From: Gemmatimonadota bacterium | GTDB taxonomy: Bacteria; Gemmatimonadota; Gemmatimonadetes; Longimicrobiales; Gaopeijiaceae | Assembly: GCA_007125845.1 (NCBI GenBank) | Contig: SLCK01000032.1 | Coordinates: forward strand, 1 to 61,190 | Direction of reading: 5' to 3' | DNA length: 61,190 nt | Part shown: positions 8,283 through 17,673 of the stretch, in pieces | Layout: every line of letters starts with the position of its first letter | Numbering within the stretch: the first letter of the stretch is position 1 | Position numbers and translations under genes: made by a program | Notes under the pieces: generated by a model | Databases searched by the model: none | What the model saw: the letters and a program-made list of their open reading frames with translations, nothing else | What the model was told of the DNA's origin: nothing

Positions 8283-9089
8283 ATGTTCCCGGCCATGCCG
8301 CCTTCCCCCGTCTACATCGCCTCCGACGCTCACCTCGGGGAGACCTCGCCGGAGATGGAGGTCGCCTTCCGGAATTGGCTCGAGCATGCTGCAGACCGCG
8401 CCGGGCTCATCTTCCTGAATGGAGATCTATTCGACTTCTGGTTCGAGTGGGGCAGCGTGATTCCCCAGGGTCACACGCGGCTCCTCGGCACGCTCGCCCG
8501 CATCGTGGACGCCGGCGTACCGGTGCACCTCATGGGGGGCAACCACGATTGGTGGGGAGGTCGGTATCTGACAGACGAGATCGGGCTCACCCTCCACTAC
8601 GACCCGGTGCGCCTCGAGCTGGCCGGGTCACAGGTGCTCCTGGCTCACGGCGACGGCCTCGGTCGCGGGGACCTGGGATACAAGATCCTGCGCGGCGTCC
8701 TCCGGAGTCGGGTCGCTCATCGGGCATTCAGCTGGCTGCACCCGGACATCGCCACCCGGATCGCCCGCCGGGTCTCGCGCACCGATGGGCGTCACCTGAC
8801 CGCGACTGACGTCGAACGCATATCCGACGACACCCCCGAGGGCGAGGCAGAAGGTGGCGAGCCCGACCCACGCGCGACTGCGCTCGAGCGATGGGCACGT
8901 GAGCGCCTCCTCGAAGACGACGAGCTCGATATCGTGATCCTGGGACACTCACACCAACCCGCGAGGGTTGAGGTCGCTCCCGGTCGCTTCTACCTCAATT
9001 CCGGAGACTGGCTGGTGCACGCCACCTACCTCGTGCTGCGTGCGGACGCACCCCCGTCTCTTGAGAGCTGGCACTTCGAATCGGAGTGA
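8283..9089 (+). CDS. lpxH: UDP-2,3-diacylglucosamine diphosphatase-like metallophosphoesterase
   Basis: A 268-residue calcineurin-type phosphoesterase. The metal-binding blocks appear in order: SDAHLG (DxH), NGDLFDFW (GDxxD), GGNHDWW (GNHD), LLAHGDG and ILGHSHQPARVEV (GHxH). The FDFWFEW context and spacing fit LpxH, which cleaves UDP-2,3-diacylglucosamine in lipid A synthesis, although LpxH paralogues of other specificity exist. A second ATG four codons in (8295) could be the start. An insert at about 160-200 (HLTATDVERISDDTPEGEAEGG) is acidic and loop-like. It is a single gene that converges with the DUF5683-like gene. Confidence 0.8.
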   Translation: MFPAMPPSPVYIASDAHLGETSPEMEVAFRNWLEHAADRAGLIFLNGDLFDFWFEWGSVIPQGHTRLLGTLARIVDAGVPVHLMGGNHDWWGGRYLTDEIGLTLHYDPVRLELAGSQVLLAHGDGLGRGDLGYKILRGVLRSRVAHRAFSWLHPDIATRIARRVSRTDGRHLTATDVERISDDTPEGEAEGGEPDPRATALERWARERLLEDDELDIVILGHSHQPARVEVAPGRFYLNSGDWLVHATYLVLRADAPPSLESWHFESE

Positions 9090-9119
9090 CGAATCGTCTC
9101 GGCCGGACCCCCCGAGCGA

Positions 9120-9791
9120 TCACCGTCGCCTGCGGTCCGCTGTCCCGGGGGGAAGGCCGCCCATCGGAATGGAGACCCCGAGCTCGACTCCGCCCCCGAT
9201 GCCCCGCGGAACCACCCGGAATGAGAGCGGCTCCGGATAATCGAGGAAGTGGGCCGTGACGTAGGCGTCAGCCGCGCCCAGGAGCAAGAGAAAGAAGGTC
9301 GCGACGAGCCAATCCTCCACCTGATCCCCCCGACTCTCGACCAGATCCTCCCAGGCCTGAACGGCCGAATCCTCCTCCACGGCGACGCGCAGGGAGTCGG
9401 GATCGGTGATTCCCTCGGCTTCCAATCGCGCCGCGGTCGCCCCCCGTTCCACCCGCCCGAATCGGATGGCCTCGCGCCTGCGGGTCGACGACTTCCACAA
9501 CATCCAGGCAGACGCCGCCTGACCGGTGACGTAGACCGCTCCCCGTCCCATCGATTCGGTGGCCACGTGTCCCCATCCGGGCACGATCAGGGAGCGCAGG
9601 AAGGCTCCTCCCGGGGAGATCGGCTCGGCACCTGGAGGAAGAGCCGGGAGCCCCTGGATTTCCGTCATGGGTTCCTCCTCTGCAGCTTCGTCCTGGGCGA
9701 AGGCTGCCCGGCCGGGAAAGAGAAGGCACACCCCGAGCACGAGGGCCCCGAGAACGAACAACGGGCGTGGGCGAATCCCGGACGTCCTCAT
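9120..9791 (-). CDS. DUF5683-like exported membrane protein
   Basis: A 223-residue protein with a clear signal peptide (PLFVLGALVLGVCLLFPG, cleavage near AFAQ), then a SLIVPGWGHVATES motif resembling the S.lLPG.GQ stretch of DUF5683, followed by GRGAVYVTGQAASAWMLW and a second membrane segment (WLVATFFLLLLGAADAYVTAHF). A charged region of about 50 residues lies between them. The function of this family is unknown; members are common in the FCB superphylum. Its start codon overlaps the stop of the lipid kinase gene (ATGA), so the two are co-translated. Confidence 0.7.
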   Translation of the reverse strand: MRTSGIRPRPLFVLGALVLGVCLLFPGRAAFAQDEAAEEEPMTEIQGLPALPPGAEPISPGGAFLRSLIVPGWGHVATESMGRGAVYVTGQAASAWMLWKSSTRRREAIRFGRVERGATAARLEAEGITDPDSLRVAVEEDSAVQAWEDLVESRGDQVEDWLVATFFLLLLGAADAYVTAHFLDYPEPLSFRVVPRGIGGGVELGVSIPMGGLPPGTADRRRR

Positions 9792-10756
9792 CGGGTTCGG
9801 CCGTCCTCATCCTGGTCGAACAACTCGAGGACCCGAAGTCGACGCGGCTCCACCTGGATGTCCAGGAATCGGGTCTCTGTGGCCATCAGCTCCCCGTCGA
9901 GCTCGAATCGAAAGGGTCGATCGTCGAGGGCGCGAATCCGGAGTCGCCGGATCTGCCTCCGATGCACGTCCGGCTTGCCGTCGAGTCGGCCCCGCAGAAC
10001 GCTCGGAAGATATCGCGCCACCTTCAGGGGCCCAAGCCGTTCCACCACGAAGAGATCGAGGAGACCGTCGTCTGGCCGGGCCTTGGGCGACAGGAGGAAT
10101 CCTCCTCCGATTGAAGGACCGACGGTGAGCGCGGCGAGGAGTACCGGAGCCGCGAGAGTCTCGGCCTCGTCGTCCTCTCCGACGAAGGTCAACTCGAAAG
10201 GCACCGGTCGGTGGGTCCAAAGGGCCCCGGCCAGAGCCCCCATGTATTGGAGCAACCCGGGCAGGCGGCCGAAGCGCGGACGCCACCGCAGCACCTCCAC
10301 ATCGATCCCGACCCCCAGGAGGTTCACGAACCGCCCACCCCCCCCTTCCCACTTCGCCCGACCCACCTCGAAATGCCGCTCGATGCCGCTGCCAAGAGTC
10401 TGGATCGCCGATTCGATTCCCGCGGGCGCACGGACCATGCGATGGAAGTCGTTGCCGGTGCCCACCGGCAGGATGGCCATTGCGGGGAGATCGACCCGGC
10501 CGTCCGCTTCCGAGTCGTCGAGGAGTCCATTGGCCACCTCGTGGATCGTCCCGTCCCCGCCCACGACCAGGATCCGGGACGTACCCGACTCCAGTGCCCG
10601 GCGCGCCAGCGCGGTCGCGTGACCGCTCCCACTGGTTCGCTCGATCTCGAACTCCAGCCCCGCCTTCCGAAGCCTCCGTTCGAGATCCGGGAGCACCCGA
10701 GCGCCCCGACCGCCTGCCGCGTTCGGATTGGCGATGACCTTGAAGGTCTTTGACAA
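9788..10756 (-). CDS. Diacylglycerol/lipid kinase family protein (DagK/YegS-like)
   Basis: A 322-residue soluble lipid kinase. Motifs: IANPNAAGGRG at the N-terminus, VVGGDGTIHEVANGLL (GGDGT nucleotide-binding loop), LPVGTGNDFHR, then the C-terminal beta domain with GPSIGGGFLLSPKARPDDGLLDLFVV and FELDGEL. The family phosphorylates diacylglycerol, ceramide-like lipids or related alcohols at the inner membrane. The start is a TTG at 10756 with a G-rich stretch upstream. Pairing with the DUF5683-like membrane protein through an ATGA overlap suggests a shared envelope-lipid role. Confidence 0.88.
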   Translation of the reverse strand: MSKTFKVIANPNAAGGRGARVLPDLERRLRKAGLEFEIERTSGSGHATALARRALESGTSRILVVGGDGTIHEVANGLLDDSEADGRVDLPAMAILPVGTGNDFHRMVRAPAGIESAIQTLGSGIERHFEVGRAKWEGGGGRFVNLLGVGIDVEVLRWRPRFGRLPGLLQYMGALAGALWTHRPVPFELTFVGEDDEAETLAAPVLLAALTVGPSIGGGFLLSPKARPDDGLLDLFVVERLGPLKVARYLPSVLRGRLDGKPDVHRRQIRRLRIRALDDRPFRFELDGELMATETRFLDIQVEPRRLRVLELFDQDEDGRTR

Positions 10757-10907
10757 CGAGCGTATCCCCCGGGAAGGTCCAGTTGGGGCGGCGCGGGAGG
10801 TCCGTGCCCGCGAGATCGTGGCCCCGGAGACCGATCCGTGGATCTCGGGGTCCTGCCAAAATGGAAGAAAAGCAGAGGAACGGGCAATCCCGCGGCGAAG
10901 ATGCGGC

Positions 10908-12335
10908 CTACTGGCGAGCGAGAGTCTCGGGGAGCAGGCCTTTCGCTCGGTACCGCTTGAGCTTGCGGTAGAGAGTCCTCCGATTGATCCCGAGCACCTC
11001 TGCGGCGTTGGCCTGGTGCCACCCTTCGTGATCCAGGACCTCCAGGATGTACTCTCGCTCCAACCGATCCAGGTCCCACCGCTCCCGCGAGGCGCGCGTG
11101 ACCAAGCCGATCCCTCCTGACGCCGACGGCGCCGCCCGAGTCATCGGGTCGAACGGGAGCGAACGCGCACCGGCATGGAGAATCAGCGAACGCTCCACGA
11201 CGTTTTCCAATTCCCGCACGTTCCCGGGCCATTCGTAGGCCATCATCCTGGCGAGCGTCTCCGGCAGGAAGGGGGGCGGGTCGATTCCGTTGTCCTCTGC
11301 GAATCGGATCCGAAAGGCATTCGCGAGAACGGGAATGTCTTCCCGGCGCTCCCGCAGGGGCGGAACCCGGATTGGAAAGACGTTCAATCGATAGAACAGG
11401 TCTTCCCGAAATCCTCCCCGTTCGACCAGCTCGACCAGATCGCGATTCGTGGCCGCCACCAGCCGGAAATCCACGGAAATCGGATCGGTTCCCCCCACCG
11501 GCGTCACGCTGCGTTCCTGTAGCACCCGCAGCAACTTGATCTGGGTCGACGGGCTGAGCGTACCCACCTCGTCCAGGAAGATGGTCCCCCCTTTCGCCGC
11601 TTCGAACAATCCACGCTTGGCCTGAATGGCTCCGGTGAATGCGCCCTTCACGTGACCGAAGAGCTCCGACTCGAGGAGTGTCTCGGCGAGGGCTGAGCAA
11701 TTGACCGGGACGAAGGGTCTGCGCGACCGCTCCGATACGTCGTGGATGGCTCGCGCCACCAGCTCCTTTCCGGTTCCCGTCTCTCCCGTGATCAGGACGC
11801 TCGCGCGAGTCGGGGCCACCCGCTCGATCAGGTCGAATACCCGCTGCATCGCCGGGGTCTTTCCCAGGATCTTCGCCCTCACATCGCCGGCCGCGTGCGT
11901 CCGCAGATGTGCGATCTCGCGACGCAGCTCAGCCTCTTCGAGCGCCCTGTCCAACGTGAGAAGGAGCTCGTCGGTGCGGAAGGGCTTGTTCAGGTAGTCG
12001 AAGGCTCCGAGCCTCATCGCCTCGACGGCGGTATCCACCGACCCGAAGGCCGTCATCACGATGAACTGGGCATCAGGCTGGCTTCCCCGTGCGGCCGAGA
12101 GCACCTCCATCCCGTGCATACCGGGGAGATTCAGATCGAGGAGGATCAGGTCGAAGATCCCGGCATCGAGACGCTCCAGGGCCTCTTCGCCCGAGCTCAC
12201 GGCGGCCACCCCGAACCCCTCCTCTTCCAATGCTTCCAGGAGGAGGGTGCGAACGACCTCCTCGTCCTCCACCACCAGGACCCGTGCCGGGTGCTCGGGG
12301 CTCCTCCCGCCCGGGGAAGCACGCGCCTCACCCAC
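10908..12335 (-). CDS. NtrC-family sigma-54-dependent response regulator
   Basis: A 475-residue three-domain activator. Receiver (about 20-135): VLVVEDEEVV, phospho-acceptor Asp in LILLDLNLPGMHG, and KPF. AAA+ domain (about 155-385): GETGTGKE (Walker A), ELFGHVKGAFTGA with the sigma-54-contacting GAFTGA loop, GGTIFLDEVG (Walker B), and FREDLFYRLNVFPI. The C-terminal Fis-type helix-turn-helix ends NAAEVLGINRRTLYRKLKRY. The GTG at 12335 was chosen because AGGAGG lies nine bases upstream; a TTG at 12353 would have no ribosome-binding site. It overlaps the preceding small ORF by eight bases, so the two are translationally coupled. Confidence 0.93.
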   Translation of the reverse strand: MGEARASPGGRSPEHPARVLVVEDEEVVRTLLLEALEEEGFGVAAVSSGEEALERLDAGIFDLILLDLNLPGMHGMEVLSAARGSQPDAQFIVMTAFGSVDTAVEAMRLGAFDYLNKPFRTDELLLTLDRALEEAELRREIAHLRTHAAGDVRAKILGKTPAMQRVFDLIERVAPTRASVLITGETGTGKELVARAIHDVSERSRRPFVPVNCSALAETLLESELFGHVKGAFTGAIQAKRGLFEAAKGGTIFLDEVGTLSPSTQIKLLRVLQERSVTPVGGTDPISVDFRLVAATNRDLVELVERGGFREDLFYRLNVFPIRVPPLRERREDIPVLANAFRIRFAEDNGIDPPPFLPETLARMMAYEWPGNVRELENVVERSLILHAGARSLPFDPMTRAAPSASGGIGLVTRASRERWDLDRLEREYILEVLDHEGWHQANAAEVLGINRRTLYRKLKRYRAKGLLPETLARQ

Positions 12336-12492
12336 GGAGGCTCGCCTCCTCAACGGACGAGGCGGAGAGACACAGCGCCATCTCGATCGCCGTGAGCGGG
12401 CCCCCGATCTCCTGGGCGAGCCGACCTGCCACCTCCCCCAGATGCTGCAGAGAGGTCTCCGGACCGGCGCTCGGGAGACCGGGACCGCTCAT
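12328..12492 (-). CDS. 54-residue HisKA-like small protein lacking the phospho-accepting His
   Basis: A short frame fills the gap between the CBS gene (stop at 12497, four bases upstream) and the NtrC-type gene (overlap of eight bases). It contains HLGEVAGRLAQEIGGPLTAIEMALCL at about residues 17-42, closely resembling a HisKA dimerisation helix (RLAHEIxNPLTAI), but the His of the H-box is Gln (LAQEI). No ATPase domain follows. It may be a decoy dimerisation partner or docking peptide for a kinase or the adjacent regulator, or the remnant of a lost kinase. The tight start/stop coupling on both sides favours a real translated gene. Confidence 0.6.
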   Translation of the reverse strand: MSGPGLPSAGPETSLQHLGEVAGRLAQEIGGPLTAIEMALCLSASSVEEASLRG

Positions 12493-12496
12493 CGCT

Positions 12497-13051
12497 TCAA
12501 GCCTCCACCGGACCCGCGCTCGGCTCCTCGGCCGACGATTCCGCAGCGACGGCTCTCAACACGTCGAAGGCGGTCACGATTCCGGCCAGCTTCCCTGCGT
12601 CGATCACGAGCGCGCGATGGATCCTGCCCTGAACGAGGAATCGGGCAAGCTCGGGGATCGTCATTCCGGAGTCCACGTCGAACGCGACCGGCGTCATGAT
12701 CTCCTCGACCGGGGTATCCTGAATCACATCGGCACGGATCGCCTGCGAAGCGGGAAGGAAGAGGGCCGCGCTCTCCGGTGACAGGTAGTATGCCGCCGGG
12801 TCGTCCGCCTCCCCGGTCGCGTCGCGGCCCAGGATCTCCCAAAACTCCTCGCCGGCGTCAATCTCGGGCTCACTGGCGATCATCCGAAGAACATCGGTGC
12901 GCGAGACCACCCCGAGCACCCGATCATCGGTATCGAGCACGGGAGCCCCGCTGATGCCCTCCTCGTCCAGTATCTCGACCAACTCCCGGCAAGACGTTCC
13001 CTTCCGGACTCCGATGACGTCCGACTGCATGATGTCCCGAACCGTCTGCAT
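12497..13051 (-). CDS. CBS-domain pair protein
   Basis: A 184-residue protein with two CBS motifs: residues about 3-60 (TVRDIMQSDVIGVRKGTSCRELVEILDEEGISGAPVLD) and about 115-175 (VEEIMTPVAFDVDSGMTIPELARFLVQGRIHRALVID). The acidic segment between them (DAGEEFWEIL...) is variable. CBS pairs form a disc that binds adenosine nucleotides and acts as an energy sensor. The start at 13051 has AAGGAG nine bases upstream; in-frame sequence further up is not coding-like. It heads the operon CBS / HisKA-like peptide / NtrC-type regulator and has a candidate sigma-54 promoter 110 bases upstream. Confidence 0.88.
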   Translation of the reverse strand: MQTVRDIMQSDVIGVRKGTSCRELVEILDEEGISGAPVLDTDDRVLGVVSRTDVLRMIASEPEIDAGEEFWEILGRDATGEADDPAAYYLSPESAALFLPASQAIRADVIQDTPVEEIMTPVAFDVDSGMTIPELARFLVQGRIHRALVIDAGKLAGIVTAFDVLRAVAAESSAEEPSAGPVEA

Positions 13052-13415
13052 CGCAATGCGCTCCTTCGTGGTAGACCAGAGGTTCGCCCTCCGGCACCGC
13101 TCTCCGCGGCTCCCGTGAGGGCTCGAATACAAGGAATGTGCCGGGCACCGAATCCCGGGGTGCAAAGTCCCCGCCAGCCGCGAGCTCAAGCTCGCCGGAC
13201 AGGCCATGGGAGCAGGGGACACGGATCGCTCCCCGGGCGACTTCGTCCCGACCGGAGACATTTCGTCCCTCCCCTACCGTTCGGCTTTCCCATGCGGTAT
13301 GCCGGCCCTTACCTTCACTAACCTTCGCGCAATGCCCCTCTGAGGGCCACCTCGGCAACCACGAAATGTCCCGAAGGGAAGGTCATGCCTCGATGACGTC
13401 ACCGCAGCCACTTCC
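13052..13415. other. Divergent intergenic region between CBS operon and histidine kinase
   Basis: This 364-base gap holds the sigma-54 candidate at 13161-13176, the CBS ribosome-binding site next to 13051, and a short inverted repeat (GCGAGCT...AGCTCGC, 13180-13195) with a two-base spacer. No coding frame with a ribosome-binding site was seen. No clear promoter for the kinase gene was found. Confidence 0.5.
13161..13176 (-). promoter_or_regulatory. Candidate sigma-54 promoter of the CBS/NtrC operon
   Basis: On the minus strand the bases read TGGCGGG-GACT-TTGCA, matching 10 of 12 positions of the -24/-12 consensus (TGGCACG-N4-TTGCW) with the required GG-N10-GC spacing. It lies 110 bases upstream of the CBS start codon. 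The operon ends in a sigma-54 activator, so autoregulation is plausible. Chance matches are possible in GC-rich DNA. Confidence 0.5.
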
Positions 13416-15458
13416 GTGACGGGATTCCCCTTCTCGAGACCGGGCGAGCCCGGACACCCCGCGCTCGTCGTGCTCGATCGGAGCGGGAGGGTAGTGTATT
13501 GCTCTCCGGGGGCGGCAAGGGCCTCGGGCCTGGACCGTGAGTCCGTCCCGGGTCGCATCTTCTGGAAGTTGGCGAACAAAGAGGCCGAGCGACAACGGCT
13601 GCGCCGAGCGTTCCGGACAACCGTCGAGGGAGGAGCGGCGCCCCCGGTGACGATCGACTGGACCCTCGATTCGGGCGGGGCGCACGCCCTCACGTGGGAT
13701 CACACCCTCCTCTCGATCGAAGATGCTCCCCCCCTGGTCCTTTGCACGGGCGTTCGCGCAGACCGGCATCCGTCCTGGGTGACCTCAGCGTCGCTCGGAA
13801 ACGCCGATCCCATGCTTTCCGGGATCGTGGAGATCGCAAGCGACGGAATCATCTCGATCGATGAGGACCAGCGCATCACCCTGTTCAACAGGGGAGCGGA
13901 GTCGATCTTCGGATACGCACAGGAGGAGGTGCTGGGCCGGCCCCTCGACATGCTCATTCCACCCCGGAACCGGGATGCCCACCGAGCCCACGTCATTGAT
14001 TTCGCCACCGGGGCTGTCCAGGCTCGCCGAATGGCCGAGCGCCAGGCCATCTTGGGTCTCCGCCGGGACGGAGAGGAATTCCCGGCGGAGGCATCGATCT
14101 CCAGGATCGAAGTCGACGGCCGGCTGATCTTCACCGTCATCATCCGTGACGTCACCGAAGCGGTGCGAGCCCGGGAATCGGAGCGATTTCTATCCGAAGC
14201 GAGCGAGGTGCTCGCCTCCTCCTTGGACTTCGAGCAGACGCTCTCCAATATCGCCGAGCTCACGGTCCGCTCGCTCGCCGATTTCTGCGCGGTGGACCTT
14301 CTCGAGGAGTCTGGAGAGATTCGGCGCCTCGAGGTGGCCTATCGAACGCCGAGACTCGAAGCAGCCGCCAGACTCCTGGAGAGAATGAAGCTGGATCGCA
14401 GGCAACGGCATCTCACCTCGCGGGTCCTCCAGACCGGCCAGAGCTACCTTCGCTCGGAGGTCTCCGACGAGCACCTCCTCGAGGTCGCACAGAGCACCGA
14501 GCACGTGGAGGTGCTGCGTGGCCTGGAGGCGAAAAGCTACATGGTGGTTCCACTCCGAGCGCGGGGACAGCTGCTCGGTGTCCTCCTCATGATCGCTTCC
14601 CAGGAGAGCCGCGCCTTCACATCTGAGGACGTCGAGATCGCCGAGGAACTGGGGCTGCGGGCCGGACTGGCGGTGGACAACGCTCGTCACTACCGGCAGG
14701 CCACCCGAGCCGTCCGGGCTCGTGACGAAACCCTGGGGGTCGTCTCCCACGATCTCGGCAATCCCCTTCAAGCGATCAGCATTGCCCTCGAAGCGATCGA
14801 ACGACGGGGCGGCGAACGCCCCAGCTCCTCGATGGACCGTTACATCTTGGCCATTCGGCAGTCGGCCGACCTGATGCGCCGGTTGATTCGCGACCTCCTG
14901 GAGGTCCGTCGGATGGAGGAGGGGCACCTCGTGCTCTCCCGTCGACCGGAGAGGTTCGAGGGCATCATCGCCGACAGCGCCGCAGCGATCGCTCCTCTTG
15001 CGCTGGCCAAGGACGTGAAGATCGCCACCCACCTCCCCGAAGGAGAGCTCCCGCCGGTCCCGATGGATGCGGACCGGATCCTCCAGGTCCTCTCGAACCT
15101 CCTGGGGAACGCCGTCAAGCACAGTCCCAGCGGAAGCGCGGTTCGGATCGGGGTGGCCGTCGCAGCCGGCGAGCTCAAAGTCTCGGTGGAAGATGAAGGA
15201 CCGGGCATCCCGGAGGCGGAGCGGCCCCGGATCTTCGATCGGTTCTGGAGATCGGAGACTGCACCGGCGAGGGGCATCGGGCTGGGACTCGCGATTGCGA
15301 AGGGATTCGTCGAAGGACATGGCGGGCGGATCTGGCTGGAGAGTGAGGTGGGCAGCGGGAGCACCTTCTTCTTCTCCTTGCCCCTTTCCCCACAAGGCTC
15401 GAGGCGTGAAAGGGACCCCGAATCCACCCCGCTCTCCCCCGTACTCCGGAGCGACTGA
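13416..15458 (+). CDS. PAS/GAF sensor histidine kinase
   Basis: A 680-residue cytoplasmic kinase with no membrane segment. An N-terminal PAS-like region (about 10-115) is followed by a second PAS (about 130-250: [31 protein letters not shown], ending TVIIRDVTE), a GAF domain (about 265-430, ending [12 protein letters not shown]), a HisKA domain with the H-box [13 protein letters not shown] (His near 445), and an HATPase domain with [10 protein letters not shown] (N box), EDEGPGIP (G1), FDRFWR (F box) and [11 protein letters not shown] (G2). The start is a GTG; no strong ribosome-binding site is visible. It is divergent from the CBS/NtrC operon and is its likely partner. The next gene starts one base after its stop. 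Confidence 0.9.
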   Translation: MTGFPFSRPGEPGHPALVVLDRSGRVVYCSPGAARASGLDRESVPGRIFWKLANKEAERQRLRRAFRTTVEGGAAPPVTIDWTLDSGGAHALTWDHTLLSIEDAPPLVLCTGVRADRHPSWVTSASLGNADPMLSGIVEIASDGIISIDEDQRITLFNRGAESIFGYAQEEVLGRPLDMLIPPRNRDAHRAHVIDFATGAVQARRMAERQAILGLRRDGEEFPAEASISRIEVDGRLIFTVIIRDVTEAVRARESERFLSEASEVLASSLDFEQTLSNIAELTVRSLADFCAVDLLEESGEIRRLEVAYRTPRLEAAARLLERMKLDRRQRHLTSRVLQTGQSYLRSEVSDEHLLEVAQSTEHVEVLRGLEAKSYMVVPLRARGQLLGVLLMIASQESRAFTSEDVEIAEELGLRAGLAVDNARHYRQATRAVRARDETLGVVSHDLGNPLQAISIALEAIERRGGERPSSSMDRYILAIRQSADLMRRLIRDLLEVRRMEEGHLVLSRRPERFEGIIADSAAAIAPLALAKDVKIATHLPEGELPPVPMDADRILQVLSNLLGNAVKHSPSGSAVRIGVAVAAGELKVSVEDEGPGIPEAERPRIFDRFWRSETAPARGIGLGLAIAKGFVEGHGGRIWLESEVGSGSTFFFSLPLSPQGSRRERDPESTPLSPVLRSD

Positions 15459-15459
15459 G

Positions 15460-16716
15460 GTGCAGGAGCTCTCGCTCGAGCACCTGGTGGTCAGGATTGG
15501 AATCGCCCTGGGACTCGGCCTCCTCGTCGGTCTCCAGAGAGAGCGTTCCGACGCCACGATCGCGGGCCTGCGAACCTTTGCCCTGGTCACCGTGTTCGGT
15601 GGCATCGCGGCGGTACTCTCCGTCGAGTTCGGCGGCTGGGTCCTGGCCGCCGCCTTTCTCACGGTCGCCACGATGGTGGTGATGGGAAACGTGGCCAAGC
15701 TCCGGGCCGGGTTTCGGGACCCGGGAATCACGACCGAGGTGGCGGTGCTTCTGATGTTCGGCCTGGGGGCGTTCCTGGTGATCGGTCCCCTCGAGCTCGG
15801 GATCGCGGCGGGCGGCACCGTAGCCGTGCTTCTCCACGCGAAAGACCGGCTCCAGCGCCTGGTGGACCACATGGGCGATCAGGACGTGACGGCCATCATG
15901 CGCTTCGTCCTCCTCACCCTCGTGATCCTTCCGGTACTTCCCGACCGCACCTTCGACCCGCTCGGGGTCTTGAACCCCCGTCAGATCTGGCTCATGGTCG
16001 TGTTGATCGTGGGCATCGGCCTGGGCGGGTACGTGACCTACAAGCTTCTCGGTGACCGGGCAGGCACGGCCCTCGCAGGCCTGCTTGGGGGCATGATCTC
16101 AAGCACGGCAACGACCGTGAGCTACGCCCGTAGGAGCCGGTTCGGCGACGGCCCTTCCGAGTTCGCGGCCGTAATCATCCTGATCGCGTCTTCAGTGGTG
16201 TTCGTCCGCGTCCTCGTCGAGATCGCCGTCGTCGCTCCCGGCAGCCTGAGCGTCGCCGCTCCGCCCCTCCTCCTCCTCCTCGCAGGATTTGTTTTCCTCT
16301 CCGTAGTCGCATGGAGCCGCCGGCATGCGGGGGCGCTCGGGATGCCGGAGCAGGGCAACCCGACAGAACTCAGCTCGGCCCTCGCATTCGGGGGCCTCTA
16401 CGGTGTGATCCTGCTGGCCACGGCCGCGGGACAGGAGTGGTTCGGGAGCGAGGGACTCTACCTGATCGCCCTCATCTCCGGCCTCGCGAACACCGATGCC
16501 ATCACCCTCTCCACGGCGCATCTGACGCAGGAGGGTCGTCTCGAGCCCTCTACGCTCTGGCGGGTCGTTACCGTGGCCGTGATCTCGAACCTCTTGTTCA
16601 AGCTGGGCATCGCACGTTTCCTGGGCGGCAGGATGCTCTTTCGGCGGCTGCTCCCCTTCTACGCCGCCGGCATCTTGGGGGCCATCGTCCTGATTGTCGG
16701 ATGGCCGGACCGATGA
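15460..16716 (+). CDS. MgtC/SapB-DUF4010 family membrane protein
   Basis: A 418-residue polytopic inner-membrane protein. The N-terminus (RIGIALGLGLLVGLQRER, then GLRTFALVTVFGGIAAVLS) is the MgtC/SapB signature, and the rest matches DUF4010: VTAIMRFVLLTLVILPVLPDR, LAGLLGGMISSTATTVSYARRSR, LISGLANTDAITLSTAHL. About 11-12 hydrophobic segments are visible. MgtC proteins modulate ATP synthase or magnesium/acid tolerance; the role of the DUF4010 form is unknown. A GTG start at 15460, one base after the kinase stop, implies translational coupling; an in-frame frame extending back to 15067 overlaps the kinase and is not used. Confidence 0.85.
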   Translation: MQELSLEHLVVRIGIALGLGLLVGLQRERSDATIAGLRTFALVTVFGGIAAVLSVEFGGWVLAAAFLTVATMVVMGNVAKLRAGFRDPGITTEVAVLLMFGLGAFLVIGPLELGIAAGGTVAVLLHAKDRLQRLVDHMGDQDVTAIMRFVLLTLVILPVLPDRTFDPLGVLNPRQIWLMVVLIVGIGLGGYVTYKLLGDRAGTALAGLLGGMISSTATTVSYARRSRFGDGPSEFAAVIILIASSVVFVRVLVEIAVVAPGSLSVAAPPLLLLLAGFVFLSVVAWSRRHAGALGMPEQGNPTELSSALAFGGLYGVILLATAAGQEWFGSEGLYLIALISGLANTDAITLSTAHLTQEGRLEPSTLWRVVTVAVISNLLFKLGIARFLGGRMLFRRLLPFYAAGILGAIVLIVGWPDR

Positions 16717-16737
16717 GGGCCGGCACAGCGACGATGC

Positions 16738-17673
16738 TCAGTCGTCCTCACCATGCTCACCAGGCCGGCGCGCCGTGAGAAGTGGGACCTTTGCACCCCG
16801 CACCAGCTTGTCCGCCACGCTCCCGAGAAAGAATCGGGTCACGCCGCCTCGTCCTCGGGTGGACAATGCGATGAGATCGACCTTCGCCTTGTCCGCTACC
16901 TCGAGGAGGCCCTGCGCCGCGTCCTCCCCCACGAGGACCCGTGTCTCGACTTCGACCCCATTGTCGGTGAACCGCTCGGCGACCTCGTCCAGATAGGACT
17001 GAAGGTGCTCCTTCCTTTCGGACATCATGAACTGCTCGGAGGTCGTATGAGGAAGGTAGGTCGTCGCCAGGGGAAAGGGCTGATGCAGCACCGATGCGAG
17101 GGTGACCTGCCCACCCTCCTCGGGAAGGATCGGGTCCAGGACCTCCAGGACCGTCTCAGCCGCCTCGGACCCATCCAGGGGGATGAGCACATGCTCGGGA
17201 GAGGTCGAAGCCTTGAAGAGGCCCCCGCCCGCCTCCTGGTCGCGAAGGAGGAGAAGAGGCTTCTCGGCCCTTCGAAGGAGCTGATCGGCGACGCTGCCAA
17301 GCCAGGCGCGCTGCCACGACCCACGGCCGTGGGTCGTGAGCATGATCAGATCCACCTCCAACTGGTCGGCCAGGCGTTCGATCGCCTTCGTCACAGGCCC
17401 CACCCGAGCATGAAACTCCAGGCGCGCTCCCGGCGCCTTGCCCAGGGTGCGCTCCCGCACCTCTTCCAGGTACTGCTCCGCCCGCTTCCGCTCCTCCTCC
17501 ACCCACCGGGTAGCCTGCTCCGAGTCCGCAGTCGCCAGGGGCACGGGGGGAAGATCCGACACCACGGAGGCCATGTGGATCTCGGCCTCGTGCCGAGCCG
17601 CGAGATGGAGCGCAGGACCGAGGGCTCTCTCCGCGAAGCTCGAACCGTCCAGGGGCACCAGAATCCGCTTCAT
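16738..17673 (-). CDS. Tandem universal stress protein (two UspA domains)
   Basis: A 311-residue protein with two UspA domains, about 1-150 (MKRILVPLDGSSFAERAL ... LIMLTTHGRGSWQRAWLGSVADQLLRRAEKPLLLL) and about 165-305 (HVLIPLDGSEAAETVL ... LIALSTRGRGGVTRFFLGSVADKLVRGAKVPLL). Both keep the ATP-binding G-x2-G-x9-G(S) motif, so nucleotide binding is likely. The ATG at 17673 has AAAGGAG six bases upstream, which decides the start. A strong sigma-54-type promoter lies about 94 bases upstream, linking it to the NtrC-type regulators of the window. It converges with the DUF4010 gene. Confidence 0.93.
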   Translation of the reverse strand: MKRILVPLDGSSFAERALGPALHLAARHEAEIHMASVVSDLPPVPLATADSEQATRWVEEERKRAEQYLEEVRERTLGKAPGARLEFHARVGPVTKAIERLADQLEVDLIMLTTHGRGSWQRAWLGSVADQLLRRAEKPLLLLRDQEAGGGLFKASTSPEHVLIPLDGSEAAETVLEVLDPILPEEGGQVTLASVLHQPFPLATTYLPHTTSEQFMMSERKEHLQSYLDEVAERFTDNGVEVETRVLVGEDAAQGLLEVADKAKVDLIALSTRGRGGVTRFFLGSVADKLVRGAKVPLLTARRPGEHGEDD

